Shown here piece after piece: positions 39,525 through 49,735 of a stretch of 64,000 nucleotides of DNA (its first letter is position 1; each line of letters opens with the position of its first letter). A program made the position numbers and the translations under genes. A model generated the notes under the pieces. It did not search any database and was not told where the DNA came from. It worked only from the letters and a program-made list of their open reading frames with translations. This stretch comes from Pseudomonas marginalis (GTDB taxonomy: Bacteria; Pseudomonadota; Gammaproteobacteria; Pseudomonadales; Pseudomonadaceae): positions 213 to 64,212 of the forward strand of contig NZ_LKEG01000027.1 in assembly GCF_001645105.1 (NCBI RefSeq), in the 5' to 3' direction.

Positions 39525-42356
39525 TTAAACAGTGAAAGCATCTTGCAGCAGTTTTTCCTGCTGCTCGGCGTGCATCGACGCATAACCACACGCAGGTGCA
39601 GCGGAAGCATCACGGCCGGCATATTCCAGGCCCAGGGCCTTGTTGTGGTTGCCGATGCTGCGACGCAGGTGATGCTGGCTGCTGTACCACGCGCCCTGGT
39701 TCATCGGCTCTTCCTGGCACCACACCACGTGAGTGAGGTTGGTGTAAGGCGCGATGGCCTCCATCAGGTCGTCTTCCGGGAACGGGTAAAGCTGCTCGAT
39801 ACGCACGATGGCGATGTCTTCGCGGCCTTCGGCACGGCGTTTTTCCAGCAAGTCGTAGTAGACCTTGCCGCTGCACAGGACCAGGCGAGTCACCTTGGCC
39901 GCGCCCAGCGTGTCGATTTCTGGAATAACGGTCTGGAACGAACCATCAGCCAGATCTTCCAGGGTCGAGATGGCCAATTTATGACGCAGCAGCGACTTCG
40001 GTGTCAGCACAACCAGCGGCTTGCGCAGCGGGCGGATCACCTGGCGACGCAGCAAGTGGTAGATCTGGGCCGGGGTAGTCGGCACGCACACCTGGATGTT
40101 GTGCTCGGCGCACAGCTGCAGGTAACGCTCCAGACGGGCCGAGGAGTGCTCAGGCCCCTGACCTTCATAACCGTGTGGCAGCAGCATGGTCAGACCGCAC
40201 AGGCGACCCCACTTGTGCTCGCCGCTGGTGATGAACTGGTCGATAACCACCTGTGCACCGTTGGCGAAGTCGCCGAACTGGGCTTCCCAGATCACCAGCG
40301 CCTGAGGCGTGGTGGTCGAGTAACCGTATTCGAACGCCAGAACGGCTTCTTCGGACAGGAACGAATCGTACAGGTCGAAACGTGGCTGGCCTTCGTACAG
40401 GTTCTGCAACGGGATGTAGGTGCCCGCGTCTTTCTGGTTGTGCAGCACCGCATGACGGTGCGAGAACGTACCACGGCCGATGTCCTGGCCGGTCATGCGG
40501 ATCGGGTGACCTTCGAACGCCAGGGTCGCGTACGCCATGGTTTCGGCGTAACCCCAGTTGATCGGCAGGCCGCCGGCTTGCATCTTCTGACGGTCTTCGT
40601 AGATCTTCGAGACCTGACGCTGCACCACGAAACCGTCCGGAATTTCCAGCAGTTTGGCGGACAATTCCTGCAGGGTCTTCAGATCGAACGACGTATCGTG
40701 ACGCGCAGTCCAGGCGTGGCCCAGGTACGGACGCCAGTCCACGAACAACTCTTTGTTCGGCTCTTTAACCAGGCTTTTTACAACATGCAGGCCATTGTCC
40801 AGCGCGTTGCGGTATTCATCGATTTTCTCCTGAACACGCGCGTCATCCAGTACACCGGCCTTGGTCAGGCTTTCGGCGTACAGCTCACGGGTGGTGCGCT
40901 GCTTGCTGATCTGCTGGTACATCAACGGTTGGGTGCCGCTTGGCTCGTCCGCTTCGTTGTGACCGCGACGGCGGTAGCAAACCAGGTCGATCACCACGTC
41001 ACGCTTGAACTGCATGCGATAGTCGATGGCGAGCTGGGTCACGAACAGCACGGCTTCCGGATCATCGCCATTCACATGGAGGATCGGCGCCTGGATCATC
41101 TTGGCAACGTCGGTGGCGTACTCGGTAGAGCGCGCATCCAGCGGGTTGCTGATGGTGAAGCCAACCTGGTTGTTGATGACGATGTGAACCGTACCGCCGG
41201 TCTTGAAGCCGCGGGTCTGCGACATCTGGAAGGTTTCCAGGACCACGCCTTGACCGGCAAATGCCGCGTCGCCGTGGATGGAAATCGGCAGGACCTTCTC
41301 ACCGGTGGTGTCGTTACGACGATCCTGGCGAGCCCGCACCGAACCCTCGACCACTGGAGAAACGATTTCCAGGTGGGACGGGTTGAAAGCCATGGCCAGG
41401 TGAACTTCACCGCCGGTGGTCATCACGTTGGACGAGAAGCCCTGGTGGTATTTAACGTCACCGGAACCCAGCTCGACCTTCTTCTTGCCTTCGAACTCGT
41501 CGAACAGCTCACGCGGGTTCTTGCCGAAGGTGTTGACCAACACGTTCAGGCGACCACGGTGGGCCATGCCGATCACGACTTCCTTGGTACCGTAGGAACC
41601 GGAACGCTGGATCAGCTCGTCGAGCATCGGGATCAGGCTTTCGCCGCCTTCCAGGCCGAAACGCTTGGTGCCCGGGTATTTGGTGCCCAGGTATTTTTCC
41701 AGGCCTTCGGCAGCGGTAACGCGCTCGAGCAGGTGGCTGCGTACGTCGGCGGACAGCACCGGACGGCCACGCACACCTTCCAGGCGATGCTGGAACCAGT
41801 GACGTTGCTCGGAATCGGTGATGTGCGTGAACTCAGCGCCAATGGTGCGGCAATATGTCTGCTGCAACGCTTCGTGAATTTCGCGTAGGCTCGCTTCCTC
41901 TTTGCCGATGAACAGGTCGCCGGCACGGAAGGTCGTATCAAGATCGGCATTGGTCAAGCCGTAATGATTGATCGACAGGTCAGCAGGTGCAGGACGCTGC
42001 CAGAGCCCCAGCGGGTCAAGCTGGGCCGCCTGGTGGCCACGCATCCGATAGGCCTGGATCAGTCGCAGTACTTCAACTTGCTTCTTCTCGTGCTCACTGC
42101 TCACGCTGCCGGCGGAAACCGGTTGAGCGCGGCGCTGGTTCTTTGCCAGCAGCACGAATTGATCGCGAATCGTTGCATGCGATACATCGGTGGCAGCGTT
42201 GCCGTCTGAAGACAACGTCTGAAATTTGGTGCGCCATTCTTCTGGCACAGCGTTAGGGTCGTGCAGGTAGAGCTCATAAAGCTCTTCCACATAGGCAGCG
42301 TTACCACCTGAAAGATAGCCGCTGTTCCACATGCGCTGCATCACGCTTTCTTGCAT
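39525..42356 (-). CDS. sucA: 2-oxoglutarate dehydrogenase E1
   Basis: A thiamine-diphosphate decarboxylase of 943 residues, normal for the OGDH E1. The N-terminal motif YLSGGNAAYVEELYELYL docks the complex; the ThDP site (GMAHRGRLNVL, then GDAAFAGQGVV and NNQVGFT) and the C-terminal EAQFGDFANGAQV are intact. The ATG has GAGGGTGA upstream. Separated from sdhB by a 265-bp region with two hairpins that may set the sdh:suc expression ratio. Confidence 0.98.
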   Translation of the reverse strand: MQESVMQRMWNSGYLSGGNAAYVEELYELYLHDPNAVPEEWRTKFQTLSSDGNAATDVSHATIRDQFVLLAKNQRRAQPVSAGSVSSEHEKKQVEVLRLIQAYRMRGHQAAQLDPLGLWQRPAPADLSINHYGLTNADLDTTFRAGDLFIGKEEASLREIHEALQQTYCRTIGAEFTHITDSEQRHWFQHRLEGVRGRPVLSADVRSHLLERVTAAEGLEKYLGTKYPGTKRFGLEGGESLIPMLDELIQRSGSYGTKEVVIGMAHRGRLNVLVNTFGKNPRELFDEFEGKKKVELGSGDVKYHQGFSSNVMTTGGEVHLAMAFNPSHLEIVSPVVEGSVRARQDRRNDTTGEKVLPISIHGDAAFAGQGVVLETFQMSQTRGFKTGGTVHIVINNQVGFTISNPLDARSTEYATDVAKMIQAPILHVNGDDPEAVLFVTQLAIDYRMQFKRDVVIDLVCYRRRGHNEADEPSGTQPLMYQQISKQRTTRELYAESLTKAGVLDDARVQEKIDEYRNALDNGLHVVKSLVKEPNKELFVDWRPYLGHAWTARHDTSFDLKTLQELSAKLLEIPDGFVVQRQVSKIYEDRQKMQAGGLPINWGYAETMAYATLAFEGHPIRMTGQDIGRGTFSHRHAVLHNQKDAGTYIPLQNLYEGQPRFDLYDSFLSEEAVLAFEYGYSTTTPQALVIWEAQFGDFANGAQVVIDQFITSGEHKWGRLCGLTMLLPHGYEGQGPEHSSARLERYLQLCAEHNIQVCVPTTPAQIYHLLRRQVIRPLRKPLVVLTPKSLLRHKLAISTLEDLADGSFQTVIPEIDTLGAAKVTRLVLCSGKVYYDLLEKRRAEGREDIAIVRIEQLYPFPEDDLMEAIAPYTNLTHVVWCQEEPMNQGAWYSSQHHLRRSIGNHNKALGLEYAGRDASAAPACGYASMHAEQQEKLLQDAFTV

Positions 42357-42462
42357 GCTTGGTCACCCTCGATTTGGGGACACCACCGGCGAAAACACCG
42401 AGTTTGCTTGCAAAAGGCCAAGTGCAGCGACCAAAACAAGCCACTTAGGATCACGCTGATAG

Positions 42463-42480
42463 TTCGGGTACCAACCCGAA
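42463..42480. promoter_or_regulatory. perfect inverted repeat upstream of sucA
   Basis: TTCGGGTACCAACCCGAA has perfect 7-bp arms around ACCA, about 107-124 bases before the sucA start. It could be an operator or an mRNA hairpin in the long sdhB-sucA spacer. Confidence 0.45.
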
Positions 42481-42540
42481 TGCCCCTGCTTGTCTCATTT
42501 CTTCAAAATAAGAGCCGCGGCTTTGTAAGTCGCTGCTCAA

Positions 42541-42577
42541 GTTAAAACTACGGCGCCGGTTGAAGCCTGCGCCGTAG
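42541..42577 (-). terminator. terminator-like attenuator between sdhB and sucA
   Basis: On the minus strand CTACGGCGC and GCGCCGTAG form a perfect 9-bp stem with a 12-base loop (42577-42548), followed by TTTTAAC. It lies 41 bases after the sdhB stop. It looks like a functional intrinsic terminator, so only part of the sdh transcription would read into sucA. Confidence 0.65.
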
Positions 42578-42617
42578 CATTTACGGGCACAACGGTCCTG
42601 CCTTGTTACAACGTCAG

Positions 42618-43322
42618 TTACACGCCGCTCTGCAGCAGCATGTTACGAATGTGACCAATGGCCTTAGTCGGGTTCAGGCCTTTGGGACATACGTTGACGC
42701 AGTTCATGATCCCGCGGCAGCGGAATACGCTGAACGGGTCATCCAGCGAAGCCAGACGCTCGGACGTCTTGGTGTCACGGCTGTCTGCCAGGAAGCGGTA
42801 CGCTTGCAGCAGGGCAGCTGGACCCAGGAACTTGTCCGGGTTCCACCAGAAGGACGGGCACGAAGTCGAGCAGCAAGCGCACAGGATGCACTCGTACAGA
42901 CCGTCGAGCTTCTCGCGCTCTTCCGGGGACTGCAGACGCTCGATGGCCGGGGCCGGCGTGTCGTTCTGCAGGAACGGCTTAACTTTCTCGTATTGCTTGT
43001 AGAAGATGCTCATATCGACGACCAGGTCACGGATAACCGGCAAACCTGGCAGAGGACGAACGATCAGCTTGTTGCCTTTAACCACGGCGGACAGCGGCGT
43101 GATGCACGCCAGGCCGTTTTTGCCGTTGATGTTCATGCCGTCGGAACCGCACACACCTTCACGGCAAGAGCGACGATAGGAGAAACCTTCGTCCTGCTCT
43201 TTGATCAGTGCCAATACATCCAGCACCATCAGGTCTTTACCACCGGTATCGACCTGGAACTCCTGCATGAACGGCGCAGCGTCCTGATCAGGGTTGTAGC
43301 GATAAACACTGACTTTCAACAT
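42618..43322 (-). CDS. sdhB: succinate dehydrogenase iron-sulfur subunit
   Basis: A 234-residue subunit with three Fe-S clusters: 2Fe-2S (CREGVCGSDG...C), 4Fe-4S (CILCACCSTSCPS) and 3Fe-4S (CRGIMNCVNVCPKGL). It passes electrons from SdhA to ubiquinone. I prefer the ATG at 43322 (MLKVSVYRYNPD), preceded by AAGGGTGG, to the open frame at 43331. It is 11 bp after sdhA. Confidence 0.98.
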   Translation of the reverse strand: MLKVSVYRYNPDQDAAPFMQEFQVDTGGKDLMVLDVLALIKEQDEGFSYRRSCREGVCGSDGMNINGKNGLACITPLSAVVKGNKLIVRPLPGLPVIRDLVVDMSIFYKQYEKVKPFLQNDTPAPAIERLQSPEEREKLDGLYECILCACCSTSCPSFWWNPDKFLGPAALLQAYRFLADSRDTKTSERLASLDDPFSVFRCRGIMNCVNVCPKGLNPTKAIGHIRNMLLQSGV

Positions 43323-43333
43323 GGCAGCCACCC

Positions 43334-45106
43334 TTAGTAAGTCCGAATCTTCGGTTCAAACGTCGGAACCGTCTTCGGCGAGAAGTTCACGGCACGCTTG
43401 GTCACGCGCTTGTCACCCGGGAAGTACAGGGTGTGGCACAACCAGTTTTCGTCGTCGCGGTCTTCAAAGTCTTCACGAGCGTGGGCACCACGGGATTCTT
43501 TACGAACCTCGGCGGCGATCGCGGTCGCTTCGGCCACTTCCAGCAGGTTTTGCAGCTCAAGGGCCTCGATACGAGCCGTGTTGAACGCCTGGCTCTTATC
43601 GTTGATCTTGACGTTGGCGATGCGCGTGCGCAGGTCAGCCAGCTGGGCGATGCCCTTCTGCATGTATTCGCCGGTACGGAACACACCGAAGTAGTTCTGC
43701 ATGCAGCTTTGCAGCTCGCGACGCAGGGTTGCCACGTCTTCGCCGTCGGTGCGCTCGTTCAGAGCGTTCAGGCGCGCCAGGGCAGCTTCGATGTTGGCGT
43801 CGGTTGCGTCATCGTATTCGATGCCGTCGGTCAGCGCTTTTTCCAGGTGCAGGCCGGCCGCGCGGCCGAAGACCACCAGGTCGAGCAGCGAGTTGCCGCC
43901 CAGGCGGTTGGCACCGTGTACCGATACGCAAGCCACTTCGCCTACCGCGAACAGACCATGAATGATCTCGTCCACGCCGTCGGCGTTCTGGGTGATCGCC
44001 TGGCCATGGATGTTGGTCGGCACGCCGCCCATCATATAGTGGCAAGTTGGAACAACCGGAACCGGAGCAACCACCGGGTCAACGTGTGCGAAGGTCTTGG
44101 ACAGTTCGCAGATACCCGGCAGACGGCTGTGCAGCACTTCTTCGCCTAGGTGATCGAGCTTCAGCAGTACGTGGTCGCCATTCGGGCCACAGCCGTTGCC
44201 GGCGATGATTTCCTTAACCATCGAACGGGCCACAACGTCACGACCGGCAAGGTCCTTGGCGTTCGGAGCATAACGCTCCATGAAACGCTCGCCGTGCTTG
44301 TTGATCAGGTAACCACCTTCACCACGGCAACCTTCGGTCACCAGTACACCGGCGCCGGCGATGCCGGTCGGGTGGAACTGCCACATTTCGATGTCTTGTA
44401 CCGGCACGCCTGCACGCAGTGCCATGCCGACGCCGTCACCGGTGTTGATCAGGGCATTGGTGGTCGACGCGTAGATACGGCCTGCACCGCCCGTCGCCAG
44501 CACGGTAGCCTTGGCGCGGATGTAGGTGGTTTCACCGGTTTCGATGCAGATGGCGATCACACCGACGAACTCGCCTTGTGCGTTCTTCACCAGGTCAACA
44601 GCGTAGTACTCGTTCAGGAACGTGGTACCGGCTTTCAGGTTGCCCTGATAAAGGGTGTGCAACAGCGCGTGACCGGTACGGTCGGACGCGGCGCAGGTAC
44701 GGGCAGCCTGCCCGCCTTTGCCGTAATCCTTCGACTGGCCGCCGAATGGACGCTGGTAGATACGACCTTGTTCGGTACGGGAGAACGGCAGACCCATGTG
44801 GTCCAGCTCGAACACCGCGGCCGGGCCTTCCTGACACATGTATTCGATAGCGTCCTGGTCACCGATGTAGTCGGAACCCTTGACGGTATCGTACATGTGC
44901 CAGCGCCAGTCATCGTTCGGGTCGGCGGAGGCGATGGCGCAGGTGATGCCACCCTGGGCCGATACGGTGTGGGAACGGGTCGGGAACACCTTGGTGATCA
45001 CGGCAGTCTTGTGACCGCCCTGGGCCAGCTGCAGCGCAGCGCGCATGCCAGCACCGCCGCCACCAATAATGATGGCGTCGAATGAAATAGTTGGAATGTT
45101 AGCCAT
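43334..45106 (-). CDS. sdhA: succinate dehydrogenase flavoprotein subunit
   Basis: A 590-residue FAD protein that oxidises succinate to fumarate. It has the dinucleotide motif [18 protein letters not shown], the covalent FAD histidine in [29 protein letters not shown] and the substrate-arginine region ([13 protein letters not shown]). It is complete and 3 bp downstream of sdhD. Confidence 0.98.
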   Translation of the reverse strand: MANIPTISFDAIIIGGGGAGMRAALQLAQGGHKTAVITKVFPTRSHTVSAQGGITCAIASADPNDDWRWHMYDTVKGSDYIGDQDAIEYMCQEGPAAVFELDHMGLPFSRTEQGRIYQRPFGGQSKDYGKGGQAARTCAASDRTGHALLHTLYQGNLKAGTTFLNEYYAVDLVKNAQGEFVGVIAICIETGETTYIRAKATVLATGGAGRIYASTTNALINTGDGVGMALRAGVPVQDIEMWQFHPTGIAGAGVLVTEGCRGEGGYLINKHGERFMERYAPNAKDLAGRDVVARSMVKEIIAGNGCGPNGDHVLLKLDHLGEEVLHSRLPGICELSKTFAHVDPVVAPVPVVPTCHYMMGGVPTNIHGQAITQNADGVDEIIHGLFAVGEVACVSVHGANRLGGNSLLDLVVFGRAAGLHLEKALTDGIEYDDATDANIEAALARLNALNERTDGEDVATLRRELQSCMQNYFGVFRTGEYMQKGIAQLADLRTRIANVKINDKSQAFNTARIEALELQNLLEVAEATAIAAEVRKESRGAHAREDFEDRDDENWLCHTLYFPGDKRVTKRAVNFSPKTVPTFEPKIRTY

Positions 45107-45109
45107 GAA

Positions 45110-45478
45110 TCAGATACCCCAAAGAATCTGCACACCCCAGACGAAGTAAGCGAACATCGCGACGCCGCAGACTGCCTGGAAGAGAAAACGTACTGCAGTC
45201 GCGGACTTGCCCAGCGCCATCGGCGTCAGGTAGTCGGTCGCGATGGTCCACATGCCAACCCAGGCGTGTGCGCCCAGGGCAACAAGGGCCAGCAGACTGA
45301 AGATTCGCATCGCATTGTGGGAAAACAGGCCGTGCCATTGCTCATAGCCGATGCCCGGGTTTGCGACGAGGTATCCGATCAGGAAAATGAAATAAGCCGC
45401 GAGAACGACCGCAGACACACGCTGTGCCATCCAGTCATAGAGGCCCGAACGCGAAAGGTTCGTAACGCTGGTTACCAT
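45110..45478 (-). CDS. sdhD: succinate dehydrogenase membrane anchor subunit
   Basis: A 122-residue anchor with three membrane helices; the haem/quinone histidine region is GAHAWVGMWTIATDYL. It begins MVTSVTNLSRSGLYDW, with the residues lining the quinone pocket near the N-terminus. It starts at 45478 and overlaps the sdhC stop by seven bases. Confidence 0.95.
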   Translation of the reverse strand: MVTSVTNLSRSGLYDWMAQRVSAVVLAAYFIFLIGYLVANPGIGYEQWHGLFSHNAMRIFSLLALVALGAHAWVGMWTIATDYLTPMALGKSATAVRFLFQAVCGVAMFAYFVWGVQILWGI

Positions 45479-45846
45479 ATCCAAACTCCTGCCAGAACGA
45501 TCAGCACCACGGAAATGGCGATGATGATTTTCGAGCCCAGGCGGCCGCCTTCCAGCGTCTCACCGATGCCCATGTCCATGATCAAATGGCGCACACCGGC
45601 TACCAGGTGATACAGAAGAGAAGACAGGAGGCCCCATGCTACGAACTTGGCCAGCGGGCTGGTCAAGCATGCCTTCACCTCGGCGTATCCTTCCTCGGAA
45701 CCCAGGGATTTGCTCAATGCATAAAGCATGATGCCCAAGCCCAGGAACAGGATGATGCCGGAAACACGGTGCAGGAACGACGTAACGCCGGTGATGGGGA
45801 GTTTGATGGTCCTTAGGTCTAGGTTTACAGGTCGTTGGCTATTCAC
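45472..45846 (-). CDS. sdhC: succinate dehydrogenase cytochrome b556 subunit
   Basis: A 124-residue subunit: RPVNLDLRTIKLPITGVTSFLHRVSG (the quinone-site Ser and Arg) precedes three helices, with the haem ligand His in LYHLVAGVRHLIMD. The start is a GTG at 45846. First gene of the leftward TCA block, with a leader of about 130 bases. Confidence 0.96.
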   Translation of the reverse strand: MNSQRPVNLDLRTIKLPITGVTSFLHRVSGIILFLGLGIMLYALSKSLGSEEGYAEVKACLTSPLAKFVAWGLLSSLLYHLVAGVRHLIMDMGIGETLEGGRLGSKIIIAISVVLIVLAGVWIW

Positions 45847-45895
45847 GGCTTTTTTTCACACTGAAGAGCCCCTAACAATCAGGGCAAAGTTGTTG

Positions 45896-45938
45896 GGGAG
45901 TGCGACTGGTCAGGTAAGCACCACCCAGGGAGTGCGAC
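45896..45938 (-). repeat. 11-bp direct repeat in the sdhC leader
   Basis: GGGAGTGCGAC occurs at 45896-45906 and 45928-45938 inside the sdh 5' untranslated region. The spacing of 32 bp is about three helical turns. It might mark a regulator or small-RNA site; no partner is visible. Confidence 0.55.
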
Positions 45939-45982
45939 CCCCAATGAAAGCAAGCCCAAAAGCCCTTGGCGGTCGGTGGCCG

Positions 45983-46011
45983 AGTATAGACAGTTAGGTT
46001 ACTAATGACAA
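45983..46011 (-). promoter_or_regulatory. sigma-70 promoter of the sdh-suc operon
   Basis: On the minus strand TTGTCA (46011-46006), a 17-bp spacer and TATACT (45988-45983) match the sigma-70 consensus at 5/6 and 5/6. Transcription would start near 45976, giving a leader of about 130 bases. The 365-bp stretch 45847-46211 is the divergent control region of sdhC and gltA. Confidence 0.75.
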
Positions 46012-46125
46012 CGCGCACTCCTCACCCTAATAGCTGATTGCGCTGGCGGGATAAAAGGCGTAAATGGCGCTCAATTTCGAGGAAAAAGTACGGTTAAAGC
46101 CTTCTGGGGCAAGACTTTAGGCAAA

Positions 46126-46153
46126 TTGACATCTGAATTTATCTCACTATAGT
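46126..46153 (+). promoter_or_regulatory. sigma-70 promoter of gltA
   Basis: TTGACA (46126-46131), 16 bp, TATAGT (46148-46153). Transcription would start near 46160, about 50 bases before the gltA ATG; an AGGAGG Shine-Dalgarno sequence lies at 46202-46207. Confidence 0.82.
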
Positions 46154-46211
46154 GGTGCGGGCCCTGCGTGGGGGGTCTGTCTGATGATTTGAAGCATAAA
46201 TAGGAGGCCAC

Positions 46212-47501
46212 ATGGCTGACAAAAAAGCGCAGTTGATCATCGAGGGCGCAGCCCCCGTCGAGCTGCCCATTTTAACCGGCACCGTTGGTCCCGATGTTAT
46301 CGACGTACGGGGCCTGACGGCCACGGGCCGTTTCACTTTCGACCCAGGATTCATGTCGACCGCCTCTTGCGAGTCGAAGATCACCTATATCGATGGCGAC
46401 AATGGCATTCTGCTTCACCGCGGCTACCCGATCGAGCAACTCGCCGAACAGTCGGACTACCTGGAAACCTGCTACCTGCTGCTAAATGGCGAATTGCCAA
46501 CAGCCGAGCAGAAGGCCCAGTTCGTCAGCACCGTCAAGAACCACACCATGGTTCACGAGCAATTGAAGACCTTCTTCAACGGCTTCCGTCGCGACGCCCA
46601 CCCGATGGCCGTCATGTGCGGCGTGGTTGGCGCCCTGTCGGCCTTCTATCACGACTCCCTCGACATCAATAACCCGCAGCATCGCGAAATTTCCGCGATC
46701 CGCCTGGTTGCCAAGATGCCGACCCTGGCCGCAATGGTTTACAAGTACTCCATGGGTCAACCCATGATGTACCCGCGCAACGACCTGACATACGCGGAAA
46801 ACTTCCTGCACATGATGTTCAACACCCCGTGCGAGATCAAACCGATCAGCCCGGTGCTGGCCAAGGCAATGGACCGGATCTTCATCCTCCACGCCGACCA
46901 CGAGCAGAACGCCTCCACGTCCACCGTGCGCCTGGCCGGCTCTTCGGGTGCCAACCCGTTCGCCTGTATCGCCGCCGGTATCGCCGCACTCTGGGGCCCT
47001 GCCCACGGCGGTGCGAACGAAGCCGTATTGACCATGCTCGATGAAATCGGCGATGTGTCGAACATCGACAAATTCATCGCCAAGGCCAAGGACAAGAACG
47101 ATCCGTTCAAGTTGATGGGCTTCGGTCACCGGGTCTACAAAAACCGCGACCCACGCGCCACCGTGATGAAGCAGACCTGCGACGAAGTGTTGAAGGAACT
47201 GGGGATCAAGAACGATCCGCAACTCGAACTGGCCATGCGCCTGGAAGAGATCGCCCTGACCGACCCGTACTTCATCGAACGCTCGCTGTACCCGAACGTC
47301 GACTTCTACTCGGGGATCATCCTCAAGGCGATCGGCATTCCAACCAGCATGTTCACCGTGATCTTCGCCCTGGCGCGGACCGTGGGCTGGATCTCCCACT
47401 GGAAAGAAATGCTCTCCAGCCCGTACAAGATTGGCCGCCCGCGCCAGCTGTACACCGGCTACGAGTCGCGTGACATCACCAAGCTGGAAGATCGCAAGTA
47501 A
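46212..47501 (+). CDS. gltA: citrate synthase (type II)
   Basis: Condenses oxaloacetate and acetyl-CoA. The protein is 429 residues, the length of the NADH-sensitive Gram-negative hexamer type. The catalytic histidines lie in [20 protein letters not shown] and [14 protein letters not shown], and the Asp near the C-terminal [11 protein letters not shown]. Strong promoter and AGGAGG. Divergent from sdhC, the classic pseudomonad arrangement. Confidence 0.98.
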   Translation: MADKKAQLIIEGAAPVELPILTGTVGPDVIDVRGLTATGRFTFDPGFMSTASCESKITYIDGDNGILLHRGYPIEQLAEQSDYLETCYLLLNGELPTAEQKAQFVSTVKNHTMVHEQLKTFFNGFRRDAHPMAVMCGVVGALSAFYHDSLDINNPQHREISAIRLVAKMPTLAAMVYKYSMGQPMMYPRNDLTYAENFLHMMFNTPCEIKPISPVLAKAMDRIFILHADHEQNASTSTVRLAGSSGANPFACIAAGIAALWGPAHGGANEAVLTMLDEIGDVSNIDKFIAKAKDKNDPFKLMGFGHRVYKNRDPRATVMKQTCDEVLKELGIKNDPQLELAMRLEEIALTDPYFIERSLYPNVDFYSGIILKAIGIPTSMFTVIFALARTVGWISHWKEMLSSPYKIGRPRQLYTGYESRDITKLEDRK

Positions 47502-47517
47502 GCACTTGAGTTGTACT

Positions 47518-47546
47518 GAATAAGGCCTCCTCTGGAGGCCTTATTC
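47518..47546 (+). terminator. terminator of gltA
   Basis: AATAAGGCCTCC and GGAGGCCTTATT form a 12-bp stem around TCT, starting about 18 bases after the gltA stop. The downstream T-run is weak. Confidence 0.75.
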
Positions 47547-47559
47547 ATTTGTGCAACTT

Positions 47560-47691
47560 GTAGTGAGCGGGCTTGCCCCGCGCTGGGTGGCGAAGCCGCC
47601 CCAAACCCAGGCACCTCGGTTCTAATTGGAGAACTGAGTGCCTGAGATGGGGCGGCTTCGCCACCCAGCGCGGGGCAAGCCCGCTCACTAC
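47560..47691. repeat. 132-bp REPIN with 43-bp perfect arms
   Basis: The left arm (47560-47602, starting GTAGTGAGCGGGCTTGCCCC) and right arm (47649-47691) are exact reverse complements over 43 bases. The 46-base centre (AGGCACCTCGGTTCT ... AGAACTGAGTGCCT) is itself nearly palindromic. It belongs to a different REP class (TGAGCGGGCTTGCCCCGCG) from the other repeats in the window. Confidence 0.92.
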
Positions 47692-47716
47692 AGACCCACC
47701 CTCACCGATATTCAGG

Positions 47717-47750
47717 TAAAAAAATGCCCCGGCCTTGCGACCGGGGCATT
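47717..47750 (-). terminator. intrinsic terminator of actP
   Basis: AATGCCCCGG (47723-47732) and CCGGGGCATT (47741-47750) form a 10-bp stem; the minus strand then runs into seven T. It starts 19 bases after the actP stop. Confidence 0.9.
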
Positions 47751-47768
47751 CTTTATCCAACTGCAACC

Positions 47769-49427
47769 TTAGTGATTAACCGCCCCGCTCGCCCCCAGGC
47801 CAGTCTGCGAACGCACAAACTGCGGGAAGTACAGCGCACGCTCTTTCTCTGCCGCCGCCGACTTGTCGGTGATAGAGAAGAACCAGATGCCGACGAACGC
47901 AATGATCATCGAGAACAGCGCCGGGTACTCGTACGGGAAGATGGCTTTTTCGTGATGCAGGATCGAGACCCAGATGGTCGGGCCCAGCACCATCAGGCCA
48001 ACCGCACTGACCAGGCCCAACCAGCCGCCGATCATCGCGCCACGGGTGGTGAGGTTCTTCCAGTACATGGAAAGCAGCAACACCGGGAAGTTACAGCTGG
48101 CAGCAATGGAGAACGCCAGGCCGACCATGAACGCAATGTTCTGGCTTTCGAACAGGATACCCAGGCCGATAGCCAGCACCGCCAGGGCGATGGTGGTGAT
48201 CTTCGACACGCGAATCTCATCTTTATCGTTGGCCTTGCCTTTCTTGATCACGCTGGCATACAGGTCGTGGGACACCGCCGAGGCACCCGCCAGGGTCAAA
48301 CCGGCAACCACTGCCAGGATGGTGGCGAAGGCCACGGCCGAGATGAAGCCCAGGAAGATACTGCCGCCCACCGCGTTGGCCAGGTGCACCGCCGCCATGT
48401 TGTTACCGCCCAGCAAGGCGCCTGCCGCATCCTTGAACGCCGGGTTGGTGCTGACCAGCAAGATCGCGCCGAAGCCGATGATAAAGGTCAGGATGTAGAA
48501 GTAGCCGATGAAGCCGGTTGCATACAACACGCTCTTACGCGCTTCCTTAGCGTCGCTCACGGTAAAGAAGCGCATCAGGATGTGCGGCAGGCCGGCGGTA
48601 CCGAACATCAGTGCCAGGCCCAGGGAGAATGCCGAGATCGGGTCTTTCACCAGACCGCCAGGGCTCATGATCGCCTCACCTTTAGGGTGAACCTTGATCG
48701 CCTCGGCAAACAGCATGTTGAAGTCAAAGTTGACGTGCTTCATCACCATCAGCGCCATGAACGAGGCACCGGACAGCAACAGCACAGCCTTGATGATCTG
48801 CACCCACGTGGTCGCCAGCATGCCGCCGAACAGCACATACAGGCACATCAGGATGCCCACCAGGATCACCGCCACGTGGTAGTCCAGGCCGAACAACAGT
48901 TGGATCAACTTGCCCGCGCCCACCATCTGCGCGATCAGGTAGAACGCCACCACCACCAGCGAGCCACAGGCCGACAGGCTGCGGATCTGGGTTTGCCCGA
49001 GGCGATAGGACGCCACGTCGGCAAAGGTGTACTTGCCCAGGTTACGCAGGCGCTCTGCGATCAGGAACAGAATGATCGGCCAGCCCACCAGGAAGCCGAT
49101 CGAGTAGATCAGGCCGTCGTAGCCGGAGGTAAACACCAGCGCGGAAATACCCAGGAAAGACGCCGCCGACATGTAGTCGCCGGCAATCGCCAGGCCGTTC
49201 TGGAAGCCGGTGATCTTGCCGCCGGCCGCATAGTAGTCGGCCGCCGACTTGTTACGTTTGGAAGCCCAGTAGGTGATGCACAGAGTGGCACCGACAAACG
49301 CGACGAACATCAAGATGGCGGAGACGTTCAGCGGTTGTTTGTGTACTTCACCGGTCAATGCGTCCGCCGCCCAAAGGGCTGGAGCAAAAAGCGAAGCGCC
49401 GAGTACTGCCAGTAGACGCCGGATCAT
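47769..49427 (-). CDS. actP: cation/acetate symporter
   Basis: A sodium:solute symporter family acetate/glycolate permease, 552 residues with an N-terminal signal-like segment (ends LWA-AD) and 13 predicted helices. Family marks include [33 protein letters not shown] (split across TM2) and the SSS signature near [31 protein letters not shown]. It overlaps the upstream small-subunit gene by four bases. Acetate uptake fits beside gltA. Confidence 0.96.
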   Translation of the reverse strand: MIRRLLAVLGASLFAPALWAADALTGEVHKQPLNVSAILMFVAFVGATLCITYWASKRNKSAADYYAAGGKITGFQNGLAIAGDYMSAASFLGISALVFTSGYDGLIYSIGFLVGWPIILFLIAERLRNLGKYTFADVASYRLGQTQIRSLSACGSLVVVAFYLIAQMVGAGKLIQLLFGLDYHVAVILVGILMCLYVLFGGMLATTWVQIIKAVLLLSGASFMALMVMKHVNFDFNMLFAEAIKVHPKGEAIMSPGGLVKDPISAFSLGLALMFGTAGLPHILMRFFTVSDAKEARKSVLYATGFIGYFYILTFIIGFGAILLVSTNPAFKDAAGALLGGNNMAAVHLANAVGGSIFLGFISAVAFATILAVVAGLTLAGASAVSHDLYASVIKKGKANDKDEIRVSKITTIALAVLAIGLGILFESQNIAFMVGLAFSIAASCNFPVLLLSMYWKNLTTRGAMIGGWLGLVSAVGLMVLGPTIWVSILHHEKAIFPYEYPALFSMIIAFVGIWFFSITDKSAAAEKERALYFPQFVRSQTGLGASGAVNH

Positions 49428-49735
49428 TGCGCAGCCTCCTTGAGAATCGCATTGTTCAGGTCGTCAAATTCGCCGTTGGCCCGACGCACATAGATGCCGG
49501 TCAGGACAAACGCAGACACAATCAGCCCGACGCCCAGGGGAATGCCCCAGGTAATCGATGAACCGGGGCTGATCTTGGCCCCCAGCACGTGTGGCCCGTA
49601 GGCGATCAACAAGATGAATCCGGAGTAGAGCCCTAGCATGATCGCCGAGAGAATCCAGGCGAACCGTTCCCTTTTTCTCACCAGCTCCTTGAAACGCGGG
49701 CTGTTTTGAATCGAGAGGTAAATGCTGTCGTTCAT
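49424..49735 (-). CDS. DUF485 domain-containing inner-membrane protein (YjcH-like)
   Basis: A 103-residue protein with two membrane helices ([20 protein letters not shown] and [23 protein letters not shown]) and the conserved N-terminal [20 protein letters not shown]485 partners of SSS acetate permeases are always encoded just upstream, as here (ATGA overlap with actP). It probably assists ActP folding or coupling. Confidence 0.93.
   Translation of the reverse strand: MNDSIYLSIQNSPRFKELVRKRERFAWILSAIMLGLYSGFILLIAYGPHVLGAKISPGSSITWGIPLGVGLIVSAFVLTGIYVRRANGEFDDLNNAILKEAAQ

Noticed and set aside
39543..41888. Plus-strand open frame of 781 codons opposite sucA
   Set aside because: Antisense to sucA with no ribosome binding site or recognisable domain; a GC-composition artefact.
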